Assembly (NCBI RefSeq): GCF_000156335.1
Contig: NZ_DS999213.1
Location: 3,572,491 to 3,636,490, forward strand
Reading direction: 5' to 3'
DNA: 64,000 bases
DNA from: Roseobacter sp. GAI101
GTDB lineage: Bacteria > Pseudomonadota > Alphaproteobacteria > Rhodobacterales > Rhodobacteraceae
Position 1 is the stretch's first letter. Each line of letters starts with the position of its first letter. Below are positions 51,601 through 62,800 of this stretch, piece after piece. The position numbers and the translations under genes are program-made. The notes under the pieces were generated by a model. That model had not been told where the DNA came from, made no database searches, and was given only the letters and a program-made list of their open reading frames with translations.

Positions 51601-52009
51601 TTGTTGCAGTCAGCGCTTTCAAAGGAACGGCATCAAACCGCGATAGATCCATCGGGCCTTCCAGATCGTGCAATCCCCCACAAGCCAGATAGGCACGCAC
51701 ATCAGTGCCCGGATCAATCATAAGGCTTCCAATGCACATGTCAGAAACATCCGCGCGGGCGGGTCAATGGCGCTGCGCCACCTGCGTCACACTCGCCGCG
51801 CAAATACCTGCCAACGTGACAATTACAAGCGTGTCTTCGCCATGGCAAAAAACCTGCGTTCCATACCGTATTTTTGACGACGCATAATGAACTCAATCTG
51901 AGATACGTCGCTAATGTCGTTAAACACCGATCTTGGATCAAAGGCAGAATTGCAGGCAAGCGTTGCCGATCATGCGGTTACGCAATGACACGTCCGAATC
52001 TACAACTGA

Positions 52010-54463
52010 TCAAAACTCGTCCCAGCCGCTATTGTCGGAAATTCTGCCGCCAGCACCGACGGCAACCTTTTGTCTTGGGTCTTGCGATCTGCTGGCTGGC
52101 CCTTTCTGTGGAAAATTCTGGACTTCGGCTGATGTTTTGAAAAGGGACGTTGATTGTTGCAGCGCCTCGGCCTGACTTGCCAGCAGGCTGCCTGATGCAG
52201 TCACTTCTTGATATGATGCCGCCTGCCTTTGTGTGCTTTGATCAATCTTGCCAACTGCACTCGTGATTTCCTGGATGCCCAATGATTGCTGGGAAATCGC
52301 GACCGAAACTTCGTCCACGCCTTCGGAAATCTTGATAACCCTTTCGGCAATTGCCTCGAGTGAGGATTTCGCGGCGGTAACTTTTGTAACCCCTTCGGAA
52401 ACTGCCTCGTCGCTTTGTGCTATTACTGTTGCAATTTCCTTGGATGCTTCGCCTGCGCGTTGCGCCAACTGCCGAACCTCTGACGCAACAACTGAGAATC
52501 CCCGTCCGGCATCGCCGGCACGGGCGGCTTCGACGCCAGCGTTGAGAGCCAGCAGGTTTATCTGGAATGCGATGTCATCAATAACGCCAACCACCCTTAT
52601 GATTTCCTTGGATGCATCAGCAATGCGATCCATGGAGGATGCGGCATCGGTCGCAATTTTCTCACTCGATTGGGCGGTATCGCGTGCCGCTTTGGCATTA
52701 TCTCTTGCGTCCGATACGTTTTCGCTTACCTGTCTGATGCTCGCCGAGAGTTCTTCAAGTGCGGCTGATGTCTCTTCAAGCGATGCCGCGTTCAGTTCAG
52801 ACTGGCGGGAAAGTACGTCTGCGGTATCGCGAAGCTCGCCCGAGGATGATGCGAGTGTGACGCCGCTTTCCGAGATATTGCCGATCAGGGATGTCAGGGA
52901 CACAATCATCTGGTTCACGTTCTCCTGGAGGTCGGCAAAATCCCCTACAAACGTGCCATTCATGTTCTTGGTTAAGTCGCCTTTCGCCAATTCGGTGATA
53001 ACGCTGGCCATCGCGGCAATCCCCTTGTCGACTTCCGACATCAGGGTATTCGTGCCTTGCACAAGCGCATCAAGGTTTGGCTCTTGGAATTTTGTCTCAA
53101 TGCGTTTGTCGAATTTGCCTGCGGATGCGCGCTCGACCACGGCACCAAACTCTCTCGCAAAGCGGTCGGCTGACGCTGCACGTGCCATCGTCTCCTCGCG
53201 CTCCCGTTCCGCAGCCTGCCGGGCGGCATCTGCCTCTTGCCGTTGGCTCTCTGCGGATTTTCTTTGTTGGTCTGCTTCGGCTTTTTCTTGCTCGGCCACG
53301 CGCTCGAGTCTTACCTGTTTCATCAATGCATCTCGAAGCTGATCGACGCTGTCGCGCAAAATGCCGACTTCATCTGTACTCCGCCACGTTGGCGGTTCAA
53401 CATCTAGGTCCCCGCCAAGCAAGCGCTGCAAGACTTTTGAAAGCTGAGTCAACCGCTGGCCCAAGCTCCTGTCAAGCCAGACGAAAGAGGCGAAAATCGT
53501 TGTCAAAAGGATGATAGCTGTGACTGCCCCCACAACCAACGCAACCGTTTGGCCTGCCTTGACGCGCTTGATCCCTAGTCGCATCTCTTCCTGAACCAGC
53601 GTCTCGGCCTCATCTGCGATTTTGATGAACTGCGCAAACGTCTCGTCAAACACAACATCAGCGTTTTCCATAAGCCCGACCTGCTTGGACGTCAGTGCAA
53701 ACCGAGCCTTTGCAAGGTCAGCAAACCTTTTTGTTTTTGTTTCCAGCGCTGTGATCTCTGCAGCGGCAGACGGTTCAGCTTGCCGAATTTCCCCCAACGC
53801 GACTACTGCGTTCTCAAAGGCAGCGATTGCATCGGAAAATTCTTCTCCCGTGTCCCCGCCAAGTGCTTCTTCGACAAGCAAATGCCCATGAGCCATTGAA
53901 TAGCGTGCATCGCCCGCAAGCTGTTGCACAGCCGCCGATCCCCGATACCTGGCCGACAAACCAGCAACCTGAGATGAAATATCATCATAAAGAGCATCAA
54001 ATTCTATGTCGGCATCGCTTCCGACCCCCTGATCACCCTGCAACAGTGCATACCTGTCAGCGACCGCTTGACGAAATAGGTCGAGTTTGGACAAAACTGT
54101 CGACACAGCGTCACGGACCCGGGGATCTTCCACCGCGATGAACGTACCCTCATCGTTCACGCCGCCGTTCAAGATAGCTTCGGCATAAAACTGTGAGTCA
54201 TCTAGAAACGCGTAGAGATCATCGATCGATTCCGCAGTATCGCCTCCCATGATCTCTTCTACCAGAAGATGTGCATTCGTCGCGGTGAGTTTGATCTCCA
54301 TTGCGGCATCAACAAGCGGTGCGAGACGTTCACCGATCCTGACACCCTGGGTGGACACGTTCAGGATCGACCAGACCAAAACAGTCGATCCAATCAGAAC
54401 GACCAATAGAAACGCGGTGAATGCGGCAAGTATCTTGCGACCTGCAGGAAGATTGGCAAGCAT
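52010..54463 (-). CDS. methyl-accepting chemotaxis protein
   Basis: An 817-residue transmembrane chemoreceptor. It has TM1 near 5-28 ([22 protein letters not shown]), a long helical periplasmic domain (about 30-290), TM2 near 300-325 ([24 protein letters not shown]), HAMP, a charged coiled coil (about 375-440), and the signalling domain with [35 protein letters not shown] near 675-710. ATG 54463 has GAGGGA 6 nt upstream; the earlier TTG 54484 is unlikely. No ligand can be predicted. No che genes are nearby. Confidence 0.93.
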   Translation of the reverse strand: MLANLPAGRKILAAFTAFLLVVLIGSTVLVWSILNVSTQGVRIGERLAPLVDAAMEIKLTATNAHLLVEEIMGGDTAESIDDLYAFLDDSQFYAEAILNGGVNDEGTFIAVEDPRVRDAVSTVLSKLDLFRQAVADRYALLQGDQGVGSDADIEFDALYDDISSQVAGLSARYRGSAAVQQLAGDARYSMAHGHLLVEEALGGDTGEEFSDAIAAFENAVVALGEIRQAEPSAAAEITALETKTKRFADLAKARFALTSKQVGLMENADVVFDETFAQFIKIADEAETLVQEEMRLGIKRVKAGQTVALVVGAVTAIILLTTIFASFVWLDRSLGQRLTQLSKVLQRLLGGDLDVEPPTWRSTDEVGILRDSVDQLRDALMKQVRLERVAEQEKAEADQQRKSAESQRQEADAARQAAEREREETMARAASADRFAREFGAVVERASAGKFDKRIETKFQEPNLDALVQGTNTLMSEVDKGIAAMASVITELAKGDLTKNMNGTFVGDFADLQENVNQMIVSLTSLIGNISESGVTLASSSGELRDTADVLSRQSELNAASLEETSAALEELSASIRQVSENVSDARDNAKAARDTAQSSEKIATDAASSMDRIADASKEIIRVVGVIDDIAFQINLLALNAGVEAARAGDAGRGFSVVASEVRQLAQRAGEASKEIATVIAQSDEAVSEGVTKVTAAKSSLEAIAERVIKISEGVDEVSVAISQQSLGIQEITSAVGKIDQSTQRQAASYQEVTASGSLLASQAEALQQSTSLFKTSAEVQNFPQKGPASRSQDPRQKVAVGAGGRISDNSGWDEF

Positions 54464-54959
54464 GAATATCCCTCGAAATTTCAATGCTCTTACACCCGAA
54501 CTCCTTAAGCTTCGGTGAACCTTGATGGATGGACCGGCACGGCTTCATTTCACGCGAACATGTCGGTGCCGTCGCGCCGTGCATGAAAGGTCTCTTCAGC
54601 CTCGGCCGGCGGGATATTCCTATTGGGCCGGACAGTTGCCAGCAATCGAACCAGCCGGGCCATCCTCCAGATCCTGCATGCTGCGACAAGGCCCCCCGGA
54701 AATGAACCGGCATGCCTTTGCCGTTCAGCAATCGCCGTGGGGCGAATGCAGGATATGGCGTCTGGCCACGTTCAGGCCGCTTGAGTGTCCGATTGGACAT
54801 CAGGCACGCCCGAATGGGGAAATTGCTGCAAATACCGGACTTCCCTAGGTTTTTGATACCCGTCCGAAGCTGAGGCACCCCCAGTTCAAACAAGTCCCAC
54901 GCGCTGTTTGAGAGCCTCCTGCCTTGGGCGGGCACCCATTCAAAGGCTGTTAAAAAAAC
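54464..54959. other. non-coding gap before the exopolysaccharide locus
   Basis: Almost 500 bases between divergent genes. I see no gene with family similarity; short open frames are not convincing. It should hold promoters for both directions. An A-rich run precedes the glycosyltransferase ATG without a clear ribosome binding site. Confidence 0.5.
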
Positions 54960-56183
54960 ATGAAAATTATTTGGAGTATCCCTGTCTGGGGCGAGACGCT
55001 CAGTTCCACCCGAGGCGATATCGTGCGTGCCCGTCACCTTATCATGGCGCTCCGGTTGGCCGGCCACGATGTTAAGGTCGTCGAGCGGGGGCAGGGGGCC
55101 GGGACCGGTCTGATGGTCGCCGGATACCGTGGCGTTCTGCGCCGGATGCTTCCGCGGCATTTTGCGCTGGTCCTGCGCGACATCAGCCGTCTTGGTAATT
55201 CTCTCGCATTTGGAAGGCGTCTTGCGAAAGAAGCCCGGAAACATGACGCTGACCTCATTGTCGAAACCCAGATGAATGGGGCGGCATCGGGTGCGACCGC
55301 GGCGCGGATTTCCGGACTGCCGCTCGTGCTTGATGACTGCTCCCCGACGTCGGAGGAGGATGTCCTGGGCGCGGGGCTTCCCTTGCTTGCCCGCAAGATC
55401 CTGCTGTTTCAGGCCGGTGCGGCGGCGGTTGTGATCGCCACTTCACGCTCCGTCCGGGATCGTTTGGTGGGCGAGGGGGTCGCGGCCGACAAGATACATA
55501 TCGTCCGAAATGGCGTCAGCCTAGACCGGTTCAAGGCTGCCGACGGCCGTTCTATACGTGCCCGGCTTGGCTTGGCCGATCGCTGCATCATCGGTTTTGT
55601 CGGCTCTTTTCTGGATTGGCACCGTGTTGATCTGCTGGTCGATGCGGTCGGGCGCATCCCTGCCGCGATGAACGTTCATCTGGTCCTTGTCGGAACGGGT
55701 CCGAACCTTGCTGCAGTGATCCGGCAAAGCGAACGCATCGGCATCAGGGACCGCGTCACCTCGGTCGGCGGGGTCGCCGCTTCGGACATACCTGACCATC
55801 TGGCCTGCTTTGATATCGGGGTTTTGCCGGACACGCTGGACTACGGGAACCCGATGAAACTGACCGAATATGCCGCCGCCGGTGTGCCGACAGTTGCACC
55901 GAACCGCCCGTCCGTTCGGGAGGTCATCGAGAACGGCCAGACCGGGCTTCTGTTTCCCCCTCAGAATGTCGACGCGCTTGCCGGAGCCTTGATGCGGTTG
56001 GCGCAAGATCCGGCCCTGCGCGCGGAAATCGGTGGCAAAGGCCGCGTGCGCATTGCAGCGAAATCATCCTGGCCCGTGCTGGCGCAAAGCCTGATCGGCG
56101 CGCTTGACAGTCAAAGCATACAGGGCGCGGCACCGTCCGTCGATCCTTTGGAAACGCAGCAAAACGCCCCCGTCGCGGAATGA
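54960..56183 (+). CDS. glycosyltransferase family 4
   Basis: A 407-residue GT-B retaining glycosyltransferase. The C-terminal Rossmann domain has HIVRNGVSLDRF near 180, IIGFVGSFLDWHRVDLLVDAV near 215, VLVGTGPN, the FDIGVLPDTLDYGNPMKLTEYAAAGVPTVAPNRPSVREVIENGQTGLL stretch with the E-x7-E nucleotide-sugar motif near 300-310, all typical of GT4. It transfers a sugar to a polysaccharide or lipid-linked acceptor in the cytoplasm. First gene of the exopolysaccharide locus. Confidence 0.92.
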   Translation: MKIIWSIPVWGETLSSTRGDIVRARHLIMALRLAGHDVKVVERGQGAGTGLMVAGYRGVLRRMLPRHFALVLRDISRLGNSLAFGRRLAKEARKHDADLIVETQMNGAASGATAARISGLPLVLDDCSPTSEEDVLGAGLPLLARKILLFQAGAAAVVIATSRSVRDRLVGEGVAADKIHIVRNGVSLDRFKAADGRSIRARLGLADRCIIGFVGSFLDWHRVDLLVDAVGRIPAAMNVHLVLVGTGPNLAAVIRQSERIGIRDRVTSVGGVAASDIPDHLACFDIGVLPDTLDYGNPMKLTEYAAAGVPTVAPNRPSVREVIENGQTGLLFPPQNVDALAGALMRLAQDPALRAEIGGKGRVRIAAKSSWPVLAQSLIGALDSQSIQGAAPSVDPLETQQNAPVAE

Positions 56184-56261
56184 TGCGTGGTGGCCTGCGA
56201 GAGACGCAAAAAACGGGCGACGGCACTTGGGCCACGCTGATCGAAAGGGAGACGTAAGAGC

Positions 56262-57542
56262 ATGGGAACACCTGGGGATGTACCGCTGGCACGGACGGTT
56301 TACCGGATCGCCTCATCAGGGCGGGTGGATCTTTGTCGACAGACCATCAAGGAACGCAAGGCCTGGCCCGCGCCGGTGCCGTCATCCACCGCCATTGCGG
56401 ACCGGCCAGAGATCGTTTCGGCGGCACGGGCGGTTCTGGGATGGGTTGGGCGCGGGCAGGACTTCTGGGCCTGCGGGGGCATTCCCGCCAGCTATAACGC
56501 CCGCAAGCGGCGGTACGACGGACCATATCCCGAAACCACCGGTTACAGCATCCCCACCTTGATCGAACTGGGGTCCCTCACGGGGTTCCGAGAGGCTGAT
56601 TTGATGGCCCGCAAGGCCGCCGATTGGCTTGTCTCGCGGCAAAGCAACGCGGGCGGTATCCGGTGCAATATCGAAACACCGCCAAGCGGAGATAACGGTG
56701 CCGATCAGATCGTATTGTTCGATTGCGGGGCAATCCTGCAGGGGTTCACAGCGATGGCCCGCCGCTCCGAATACTATGCGGAACCGACAGAGCGGCTTGC
56801 CCGTTTTGTGATGGCCGCGCAACGGGACGACGGTCTTTGGGACAGCCATCTGGCATTCAAGCATTTCGGCAGCCACAATGCGCTGGTCGCCTATGCCCTG
56901 ATCGACGCTGGCAGCACGCTGAACCAACCGCAGTTCAGTGACGCCGGGCACCGATGCCTCAAGGCGCTGCGGGGCCGTCTGCGCAAGAACGGTTATATCG
57001 AAGGATGCGAATTTCCCGGCGTGCGCGCAGGCGTCGCGTTCCTGCATCCTTTTGTCTACACCATCGAAGGATACCTCAAGGCGGCGGCGCTTGCCCCTGA
57101 CCGCGGGTATCTCGAGGCTGTGCGCCCCGCGCTTGACGCATTACGCATCGGGATCGAACGCACGGGGCAGATCCCTGGCGCTTTCGTACAGCCGGACATG
57201 TCCACGTCCTGTTCCTTTACTGCCCTGACGGCCATTGCGCAGCTTGCTGACGTGGGCTTTCGGGCCGACCAGCTGAGCGGTGAGGGCACCTATACCGCCA
57301 TGTCCCGGCAGCTCATGCGCTTCTTGCGGCAGGTGTTGGGCGGCACGCTCTCTGACGTGGCATGGCAGGGCGGTTTGCCCTCCGCATTCCCGATTGACGG
57401 AGATTACCTGCCATTCTGCGTCAACAACTGGGGGGCCAAGTATTTTCTGGATGCAAGCATGGGAGAACTGACGGCCCTCCACCCCGTGCTGTCCAGCATC
57501 CCAACTGCGCAAAGCGCGGCAATCCCCCAAGGAGTAACGTGA
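56262..57542 (+). CDS. probable alpha/alpha-toroid enzyme of exopolysaccharide locus
   Basis: A 426-residue soluble protein that looks like an (alpha/alpha) barrel: repeated helix pairs with WLVSRQSNAGGI, FVMAAQRDDGLWDSHL, HNALVAYALIDAG, GYLKAAALAPDRGYLEAVRPALDALR. This layout is shared by terpene cyclases, GH88/GH105, lyases and epimerases. I do not recognise the exact family. Its stop overlaps the WecB start by one base (TGATG), which ties it to polysaccharide synthesis. The ATG has a GGGAGA 13 nt upstream. Confidence 0.68.
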   Translation: MGTPGDVPLARTVYRIASSGRVDLCRQTIKERKAWPAPVPSSTAIADRPEIVSAARAVLGWVGRGQDFWACGGIPASYNARKRRYDGPYPETTGYSIPTLIELGSLTGFREADLMARKAADWLVSRQSNAGGIRCNIETPPSGDNGADQIVLFDCGAILQGFTAMARRSEYYAEPTERLARFVMAAQRDDGLWDSHLAFKHFGSHNALVAYALIDAGSTLNQPQFSDAGHRCLKALRGRLRKNGYIEGCEFPGVRAGVAFLHPFVYTIEGYLKAAALAPDRGYLEAVRPALDALRIGIERTGQIPGAFVQPDMSTSCSFTALTAIAQLADVGFRADQLSGEGTYTAMSRQLMRFLRQVLGGTLSDVAWQGGLPSAFPIDGDYLPFCVNNWGAKYFLDASMGELTALHPVLSSIPTAQSAAIPQGVT

Positions 57543-58750
57543 TGAAGAAAGTCATGCTGATCGTAGGCACACGCCCCGAGGCCATCAAGATGGCACCCGT
57601 CCATATGGAGCTGGCTGCGCGCCCGTCCGAATTCGACGTCAGCGTTTGCGCGACAGGGCAGCACCGGCAGATGCTTGATCAGGTCTTGCGGATTTTCGGC
57701 ATTCAGCCGGATTTCGATCTGGATGCGATGCAGCCGGGGCAGTCGCTGAATGGTCTGGTGCCGACGGTGATGCGCGGGCTGGGCGCGGTGTTCGAAAAGA
57801 CAAAGCCGGACGTCGTGCTGGTTCAGGGGGATACGTCCTCTGCCGTTGCCGGTGCGATGGCGGCCTTTCACCTGCAAATTCCGGTGGGTCACGTCGAAGC
57901 GGGCCTGCGGACCTATAATAAACACGCACCGTTCCCCGAAGAGGTAAACCGCAAGCTGATTTCCTCGATCGCCGATCTGCATTTTGCACCGACACGCCAT
58001 TCGGAGGCAAACCTGTTGAGGGAATGTGTCGCCCCACAGGAAATCGTGGTCACCGGCAATACGGTGATCGATGCGCTTTATTGGGTCCTCAAGCACAAGA
58101 CCCCGGACATGGAGCCCTATACCGGCACCATTCCGAAGGGGTCTGGTTGGATCCTCGTGACGGGCCACAGGCGCGAAAGCTTTGGCGATGGCTTTCGGAA
58201 CATCTGTCTTGGCCTCAAGGAAATTTCGCAAAAATATCCGGCGCACCAGATCGTCTATCCCGTCCACCTCAACCCCAAGGTCCGCGATACGGTGAATGCC
58301 ATGTTGGGCGATTTGAAGAACATTCATCTGATCGAACCGATGGACTATGTCCCGTTCGTGCATCTCATGCAGCAGGCAGCCTTCATCATTTCAGATTCCG
58401 GCGGCATTCAGGAAGAAGCGACAGCCCTTGGAAAGCCGGTGCTGGTCATGCGCGACGTCACCGAACGCCCCGAAGCGGTGCAGGCCGGGGTCTGCAAGCT
58501 GGTCGGGACCGACCCCAAAAAGATCGTGGCCGAGGCATCGGCACTGATCGACGGCCGGTCCTTGGTCGGCGGACAGATTGATGCCGCGCGCAAGGTCTAT
58601 GGGGACGGCCACGCGGCACGGCGCATTGCGGATGCTCTGGCGGAAGATGAACGTGCGGTGAATAACTTTGTCACCCGCCCGCCTATGGGCAAGGGACGTG
58701 GCGCTGCCCTGCGTGCCGACGCCGCGCCTGCACCCGCGGTGCCGCGGTGA
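57542..58750 (+). CDS. wecB: UDP-N-acetylglucosamine 2-epimerase
   Basis: A 402-residue non-hydrolysing epimerase interconverting UDP-GlcNAc and UDP-ManNAc. Motifs: GTRPEAIKMAPVH at the start, VLVQGDTSSAVAGAMAAFH near 90-110, VGHVEAGLRTYNKHAPFPEEVNR near 117-140, NTVIDAL near 177, LVTGHRRESFGDGF near 205, and SDSGGIQEEATALGKPVLVMRDVTERPEA near 285-315. It supplies ManNAc for the downstream WecG/TagA-type transferase. Overlaps the toroid gene by one base. Confidence 0.96.
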   Translation: MKKVMLIVGTRPEAIKMAPVHMELAARPSEFDVSVCATGQHRQMLDQVLRIFGIQPDFDLDAMQPGQSLNGLVPTVMRGLGAVFEKTKPDVVLVQGDTSSAVAGAMAAFHLQIPVGHVEAGLRTYNKHAPFPEEVNRKLISSIADLHFAPTRHSEANLLRECVAPQEIVVTGNTVIDALYWVLKHKTPDMEPYTGTIPKGSGWILVTGHRRESFGDGFRNICLGLKEISQKYPAHQIVYPVHLNPKVRDTVNAMLGDLKNIHLIEPMDYVPFVHLMQQAAFIISDSGGIQEEATALGKPVLVMRDVTERPEAVQAGVCKLVGTDPKKIVAEASALIDGRSLVGGQIDAARKVYGDGHAARRIADALAEDERAVNNFVTRPPMGKGRGAALRADAAPAPAVPR

Positions 58751-58870
58751 TCGCTGCGCCGGCCAAGCCTATCTTGCGCGATCCGCGAAAAGCGCCCGAT
58801 GGGACGGTAACCGCCAGGACCAGGCTCCCTGCAAGAGTTTCCTTAACAAAAACCGGATCGGAGGTCTTTG

Positions 58871-59707
58871 ATGACATATCAGTTTAGCAGTCCTGAAAGG
58901 CTTGCCCCTTCAGGTCCGTGCATTGATTTGCTGGGCGTACGGGTTTCGGCACTGAACCTGATGTCGGCGTCCGACAGGGTGCATGAGGCTGTGCGTCAGG
59001 GGCAGCGGGGGTATGTTTGCCTGTGTGGTGCGCACGGGCTTGTCGACAGCCAGTCCGCGCCTGCTTTGCGCACCGCCTATAACAAGGCATTCCTGAACAC
59101 ACCGGATGGCATGCCGCTGGTCTGGGAACTGCATCGGCAGGGTCATCCTGATGCCGGGCGTGTCTATGGCCCCGATCTGATGCTTGAAATGTTTGCACGC
59201 GGGCTGCGCCACTACCTATACGGCGCGTCGCCCGCGACGCTTGCGCGGCTGGAAGCACGGCTGAGAACGCGGTTTCCCCACGCTGAAATCGCCGGTGCCT
59301 ATTCGCCCCCATTCCGGGCGTTGACGGTGCAGGAGGACGACGACGTTGCCGCCCGCATCAATGCCGCCAAACCCGATATCGTCTGGGTCGGCCTTGGAGC
59401 CCCCAAACAGGAGCTTTGGATGGCACGGATGCGGGACCGGCTTGATGCACCGATGCTGGTCGGCGTCGGGGCCGCTTTTGATTTCCACGCGGGTAAAAAA
59501 CCGCAGGCCCCGGCCATCTTGCAGTCGATGGGTCTGGAGTGGCTGTTCCGGCTCGCATCCGAGCCGCGCCGGTTGTGGCGCAGGTATCTGCGGGTCGTTC
59601 CGGGGTACCTTGCGCTGCTTGCACTGCAACGCACGGGGCTCAGGCAATTTCCAACCGCGACACCGGTTGGCGCACCGGGGATTCTCGTTGGCAAGGAGGA
59701 GAAATAG
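58871..59707 (+). CDS. WecG/TagA/CpsF-family glycosyltransferase (GT26)
   Basis: A 278-residue GT26 enzyme that transfers ManNAc or ManNAcA to an undecaprenyl-linked sugar. Family features: LLGVRVSALNLMSASDRV, CLCGAHGLVDSQ, AFLNTPDGMPLVWELHRQG near 75-95, RVYGPDLM, LYGASPATLARLEARLRTRFP, VWVGLGAPKQELWMARMRDRL near 170-190 and VGVGAAFDFHAGKKPQAPAILQSMGLEWLFRL near 195-227. GGAGGT precedes the ATG. Pairing with WecB makes a ManNAc-containing polymer likely. Confidence 0.94.
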   Translation: MTYQFSSPERLAPSGPCIDLLGVRVSALNLMSASDRVHEAVRQGQRGYVCLCGAHGLVDSQSAPALRTAYNKAFLNTPDGMPLVWELHRQGHPDAGRVYGPDLMLEMFARGLRHYLYGASPATLARLEARLRTRFPHAEIAGAYSPPFRALTVQEDDDVAARINAAKPDIVWVGLGAPKQELWMARMRDRLDAPMLVGVGAAFDFHAGKKPQAPAILQSMGLEWLFRLASEPRRLWRRYLRVVPGYLALLALQRTGLRQFPTATPVGAPGILVGKEEK

Positions 59708-59819
59708 GCGAAAATTACGGCAAAGACGCCCGGCCGAACTGTGGGGCTGACCTTTCAGGCGAAAGTTCGCCCTTTTGTGCCGAACCTTGCTGACCCCGGA
59801 TAAGCCTATGAAATAAAAC

Positions 59820-62800
59820 ATGATTTCAAAAATAAAGGGCTATACTCTTTGGTTGATCCTCTTACTGGTAGCATCATCCTTTAGGTTAAGCGGATACGCC
59901 GAAAGTAGTAGTCAATACAGCTTAAGTTCAAGCAAACAAACAGAAATTTCAGATACCTGCTGGCAGGGTCCCGAAAACCTCTCCTGCGAGGTAGGCAATT
60001 TGCTGCCCCGGGGTATACAAACCCCCTTGCGCTTCCGTAGCAGCACCCAACCCGGCTGGGTTATTTCTTCCGATGTCCTCGAACGTTTCGAGGAGTTTGT
60101 AACCATCGGAGGCAACAGCCCAATGACTATCTACTACGTCGCGACAAGCGGCAGTAACAATGCCAGCGGCAGTGCGACAGAACCGTTCGGTTCGATCCAG
60201 CAGGCGCTCAACTCAGGCTTGCAACCCGGAGACGAAGTCGTCGTTCGCGCCGGTACCTATCAAGAAGCGATCTACATCAATGACGGGGGCTCTGCCGCCG
60301 GAAACGTGGTGCTGCGCGCCGAAGAACCCGGCACCGTGACCATCGCGCCGCCATCCAACAGCTGGAATGCGATCAGCGTCGATGCCAACTACGTCACCGT
60401 AAGCGGGTTCATCGTCAGCAATGCCACCGGGGACGGTCTTGAAGGCAACAATGTGCACCACATTGAGGTTCTCAACAACGTGTTCCACGGCAACGGAGAG
60501 TCAGGCATCCAGTTCAACGGATCCGACTTCATCAAGATCGACGGCAACGTCACCTACGATAACGCCTCGGACGGGTGGTATTCAGGTATTTCGGTTTACC
60601 AGAACCGCAACATCACCGGCGATACATCCACGGATGAATTCCGCACGATCATCAGCAACAACATCTCGTATGACAACGTCACCAAGACGGGGGATCACAC
60701 GGACGGCAACGGCATCATCATCGATGACTTCCAAAGCACCCAGACCAGCGGTTTCCCCAGCTATGACTTCCCGACGCTCGTGGAAAACAACCTTGTCTAC
60801 GGCAACGGCGGCAAAGGTATCCAGGTGGTCTGGAGCGACGGTGTCACCGTCCGCAACAACACCGCTTACCACAACAACAACGACGATCTGAACGTCGGAA
60901 CCTGGCGCGGCGAGATCAGCAATTCGCAATCCAGCAACAACACGTTCATCAACAACATCGCGGTCGCCGACCCGGGCATCAATTCGCTCAACACGGCAAT
61001 CGATAACACGTCCTATGGCAACTACACGAACGACAATGTCGTGTGGATCAGCAACCTGACCTTCAACGGCCAGACCGGGACGGCTTCGGTTCGGACGGAC
61101 GGCAACAACGACGTGCCAAGCACCGCAGATGGTAACTTGCTGGGTGTTGATCCGGGCTTTGCCGATGCACCGAACGACTTCCGCTTGTCGGATGGTTCAG
61201 TCGCGATTGATGCCGGATCAAACGCCTACGGTTTGCCCGGTGCAGATCTGGATGGTCTGGCGCGTGCCATCGGTACCGTCGACATGGGCGCATACGAAGC
61301 CGGTTCAACCGGTGCCCCAACGCCGACCGCGCCAACACCCGCGGAGCCGACCGATCCTGTCCCACCAACGGACACCGTCGAACCCGTGGCACCTGCGGAA
61401 CCGACGGATACTGTTGAACCCGTTGCGCCCACAGAACCGACCGACACCCTTGACCCGGTAGCGCCAACAGAACCGACGGACACCGTTGAACCGGTTGCGC
61501 CGGAAGGCCCCGATGCGACAGAAAGCTTCAACATCTGGGCTGACGCAACGCCGGAAATGGCCGCTGCTTCGGATACCAACCCGGTCACGCTGGGGCTGGA
61601 ATTCACGGCAGACGAGGATGCGTCGCTGGAAGGTCTGCGGCTTTACGTAACCGAGGCAAACAGCGGTCTCGACTCCATCGATCTGTGGGGTGCTGACGGC
61701 ACGCTTCTGGCCCATGCACAGGTGAAACCTGCGGGCGGCGAAGGCTGGCAGATGCTGACCTTTGATGAACCGGTCCAGTTGAGCGCTGGTGAAACCTATG
61801 TCGCGTCCTACTTCACGACCAGTGGCGGCTATTCGGTCTCGCAAGGCTTCTTTACCGGTGCGGAAGACAAGGGCCCGGTCAGCTTCGGAGAGAATGCGGG
61901 TGTCTACAGCTATGGTTCGGAATCCGGTTTCCCGGACCAGACCTATCTGGCCAGCAACTACTGGGTCGACCTTGTGCTGACGACCGGCGCGTCCGGTGTA
62001 GAAGCAGAAGCCCCGGTTCAAGCGGAGACGGAAACTCAAGTCCAGTTGGAAGCCGAGACCCAAGTTCAAGTGGAAGCCGAAGCCCAGGTTGAAGCAGAAG
62101 CTCAAGTGGATGCCGAAGTGGCTTTGCCACCTCTCGCTGCGAATTCGATCATCGGCGAAGCCGGGGTTGTGACGCAGAACCAGGCTGACAGCGACACTTG
62201 GCACTCGGTCACCTTCGAGAACCCGTTGGTCGATCCTTCGGTCGTGATGGGCGGAATGACAGGAAACGGGGCGCAGCCCTATACTGTCCGCGTCCGCGAT
62301 GTGACGTCTGACGGGTTTGACTATCAGATCGACGAGTGGGACTACCTTGACGGGAAGCACACCACGGAATCGATCAGCTGGCTTGCCGTCGAAAGCGGGA
62401 CACACCGGTTGGAAGACGGGCGGACGATCACAGCAGGCAGCACGTCTGTCGGGGATAGCTGGAAAGCCGTTTCTTTCGACAAGGGCACTTTTGATCACGA
62501 TCCGGTGGTGTTTGGCCAGTCGTCCAGTGACGGCAATGCCAGCGCCGTGGTGGACCGGATCAGGTCCGTCACATCGGACGGGTTCGAAACATGCCTGTTC
62601 GGCGAGGAAGGCTCGGAAGCGCAGATCAGTTCTGATGCGTTCGACTGGATCGCGGTTGAAAGCGGTGGCTCTGCCTCAGCTGGATCGCTTGCGGGAACCA
62701 CCGGCAGGATGGTCAACCACAAAGGGTCCGCCGTCGACTTTGACGGAGCGTTCGTGAACGACGCCTTTGTCTTCATGACTGAACTGCAAACCACCAACGG

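Larger units (their letters stand above)
50694..52009. other. IS-remnant region, no intact genes
   Basis: About 1.3 kb with broken transposase traces (see 51030-51320 and 51277-51600) and no credible intact gene. The last 400 bases show no recognisable similarity. Confidence 0.7.

Noticed and set aside
51668-51887. Small open frames after the IS3 remnant
   Set aside because: No ribosome binding site or family motif; the area looks like decayed transposon DNA.
61360-62130. CRISPR-like or tandem DNA repeats
   Set aside because: The repetition is at the protein level (EPTDTVEPVAP and QVEAEAQ linkers) in frame within one gene, without spacers. No CRISPR array was seen anywhere in the window.
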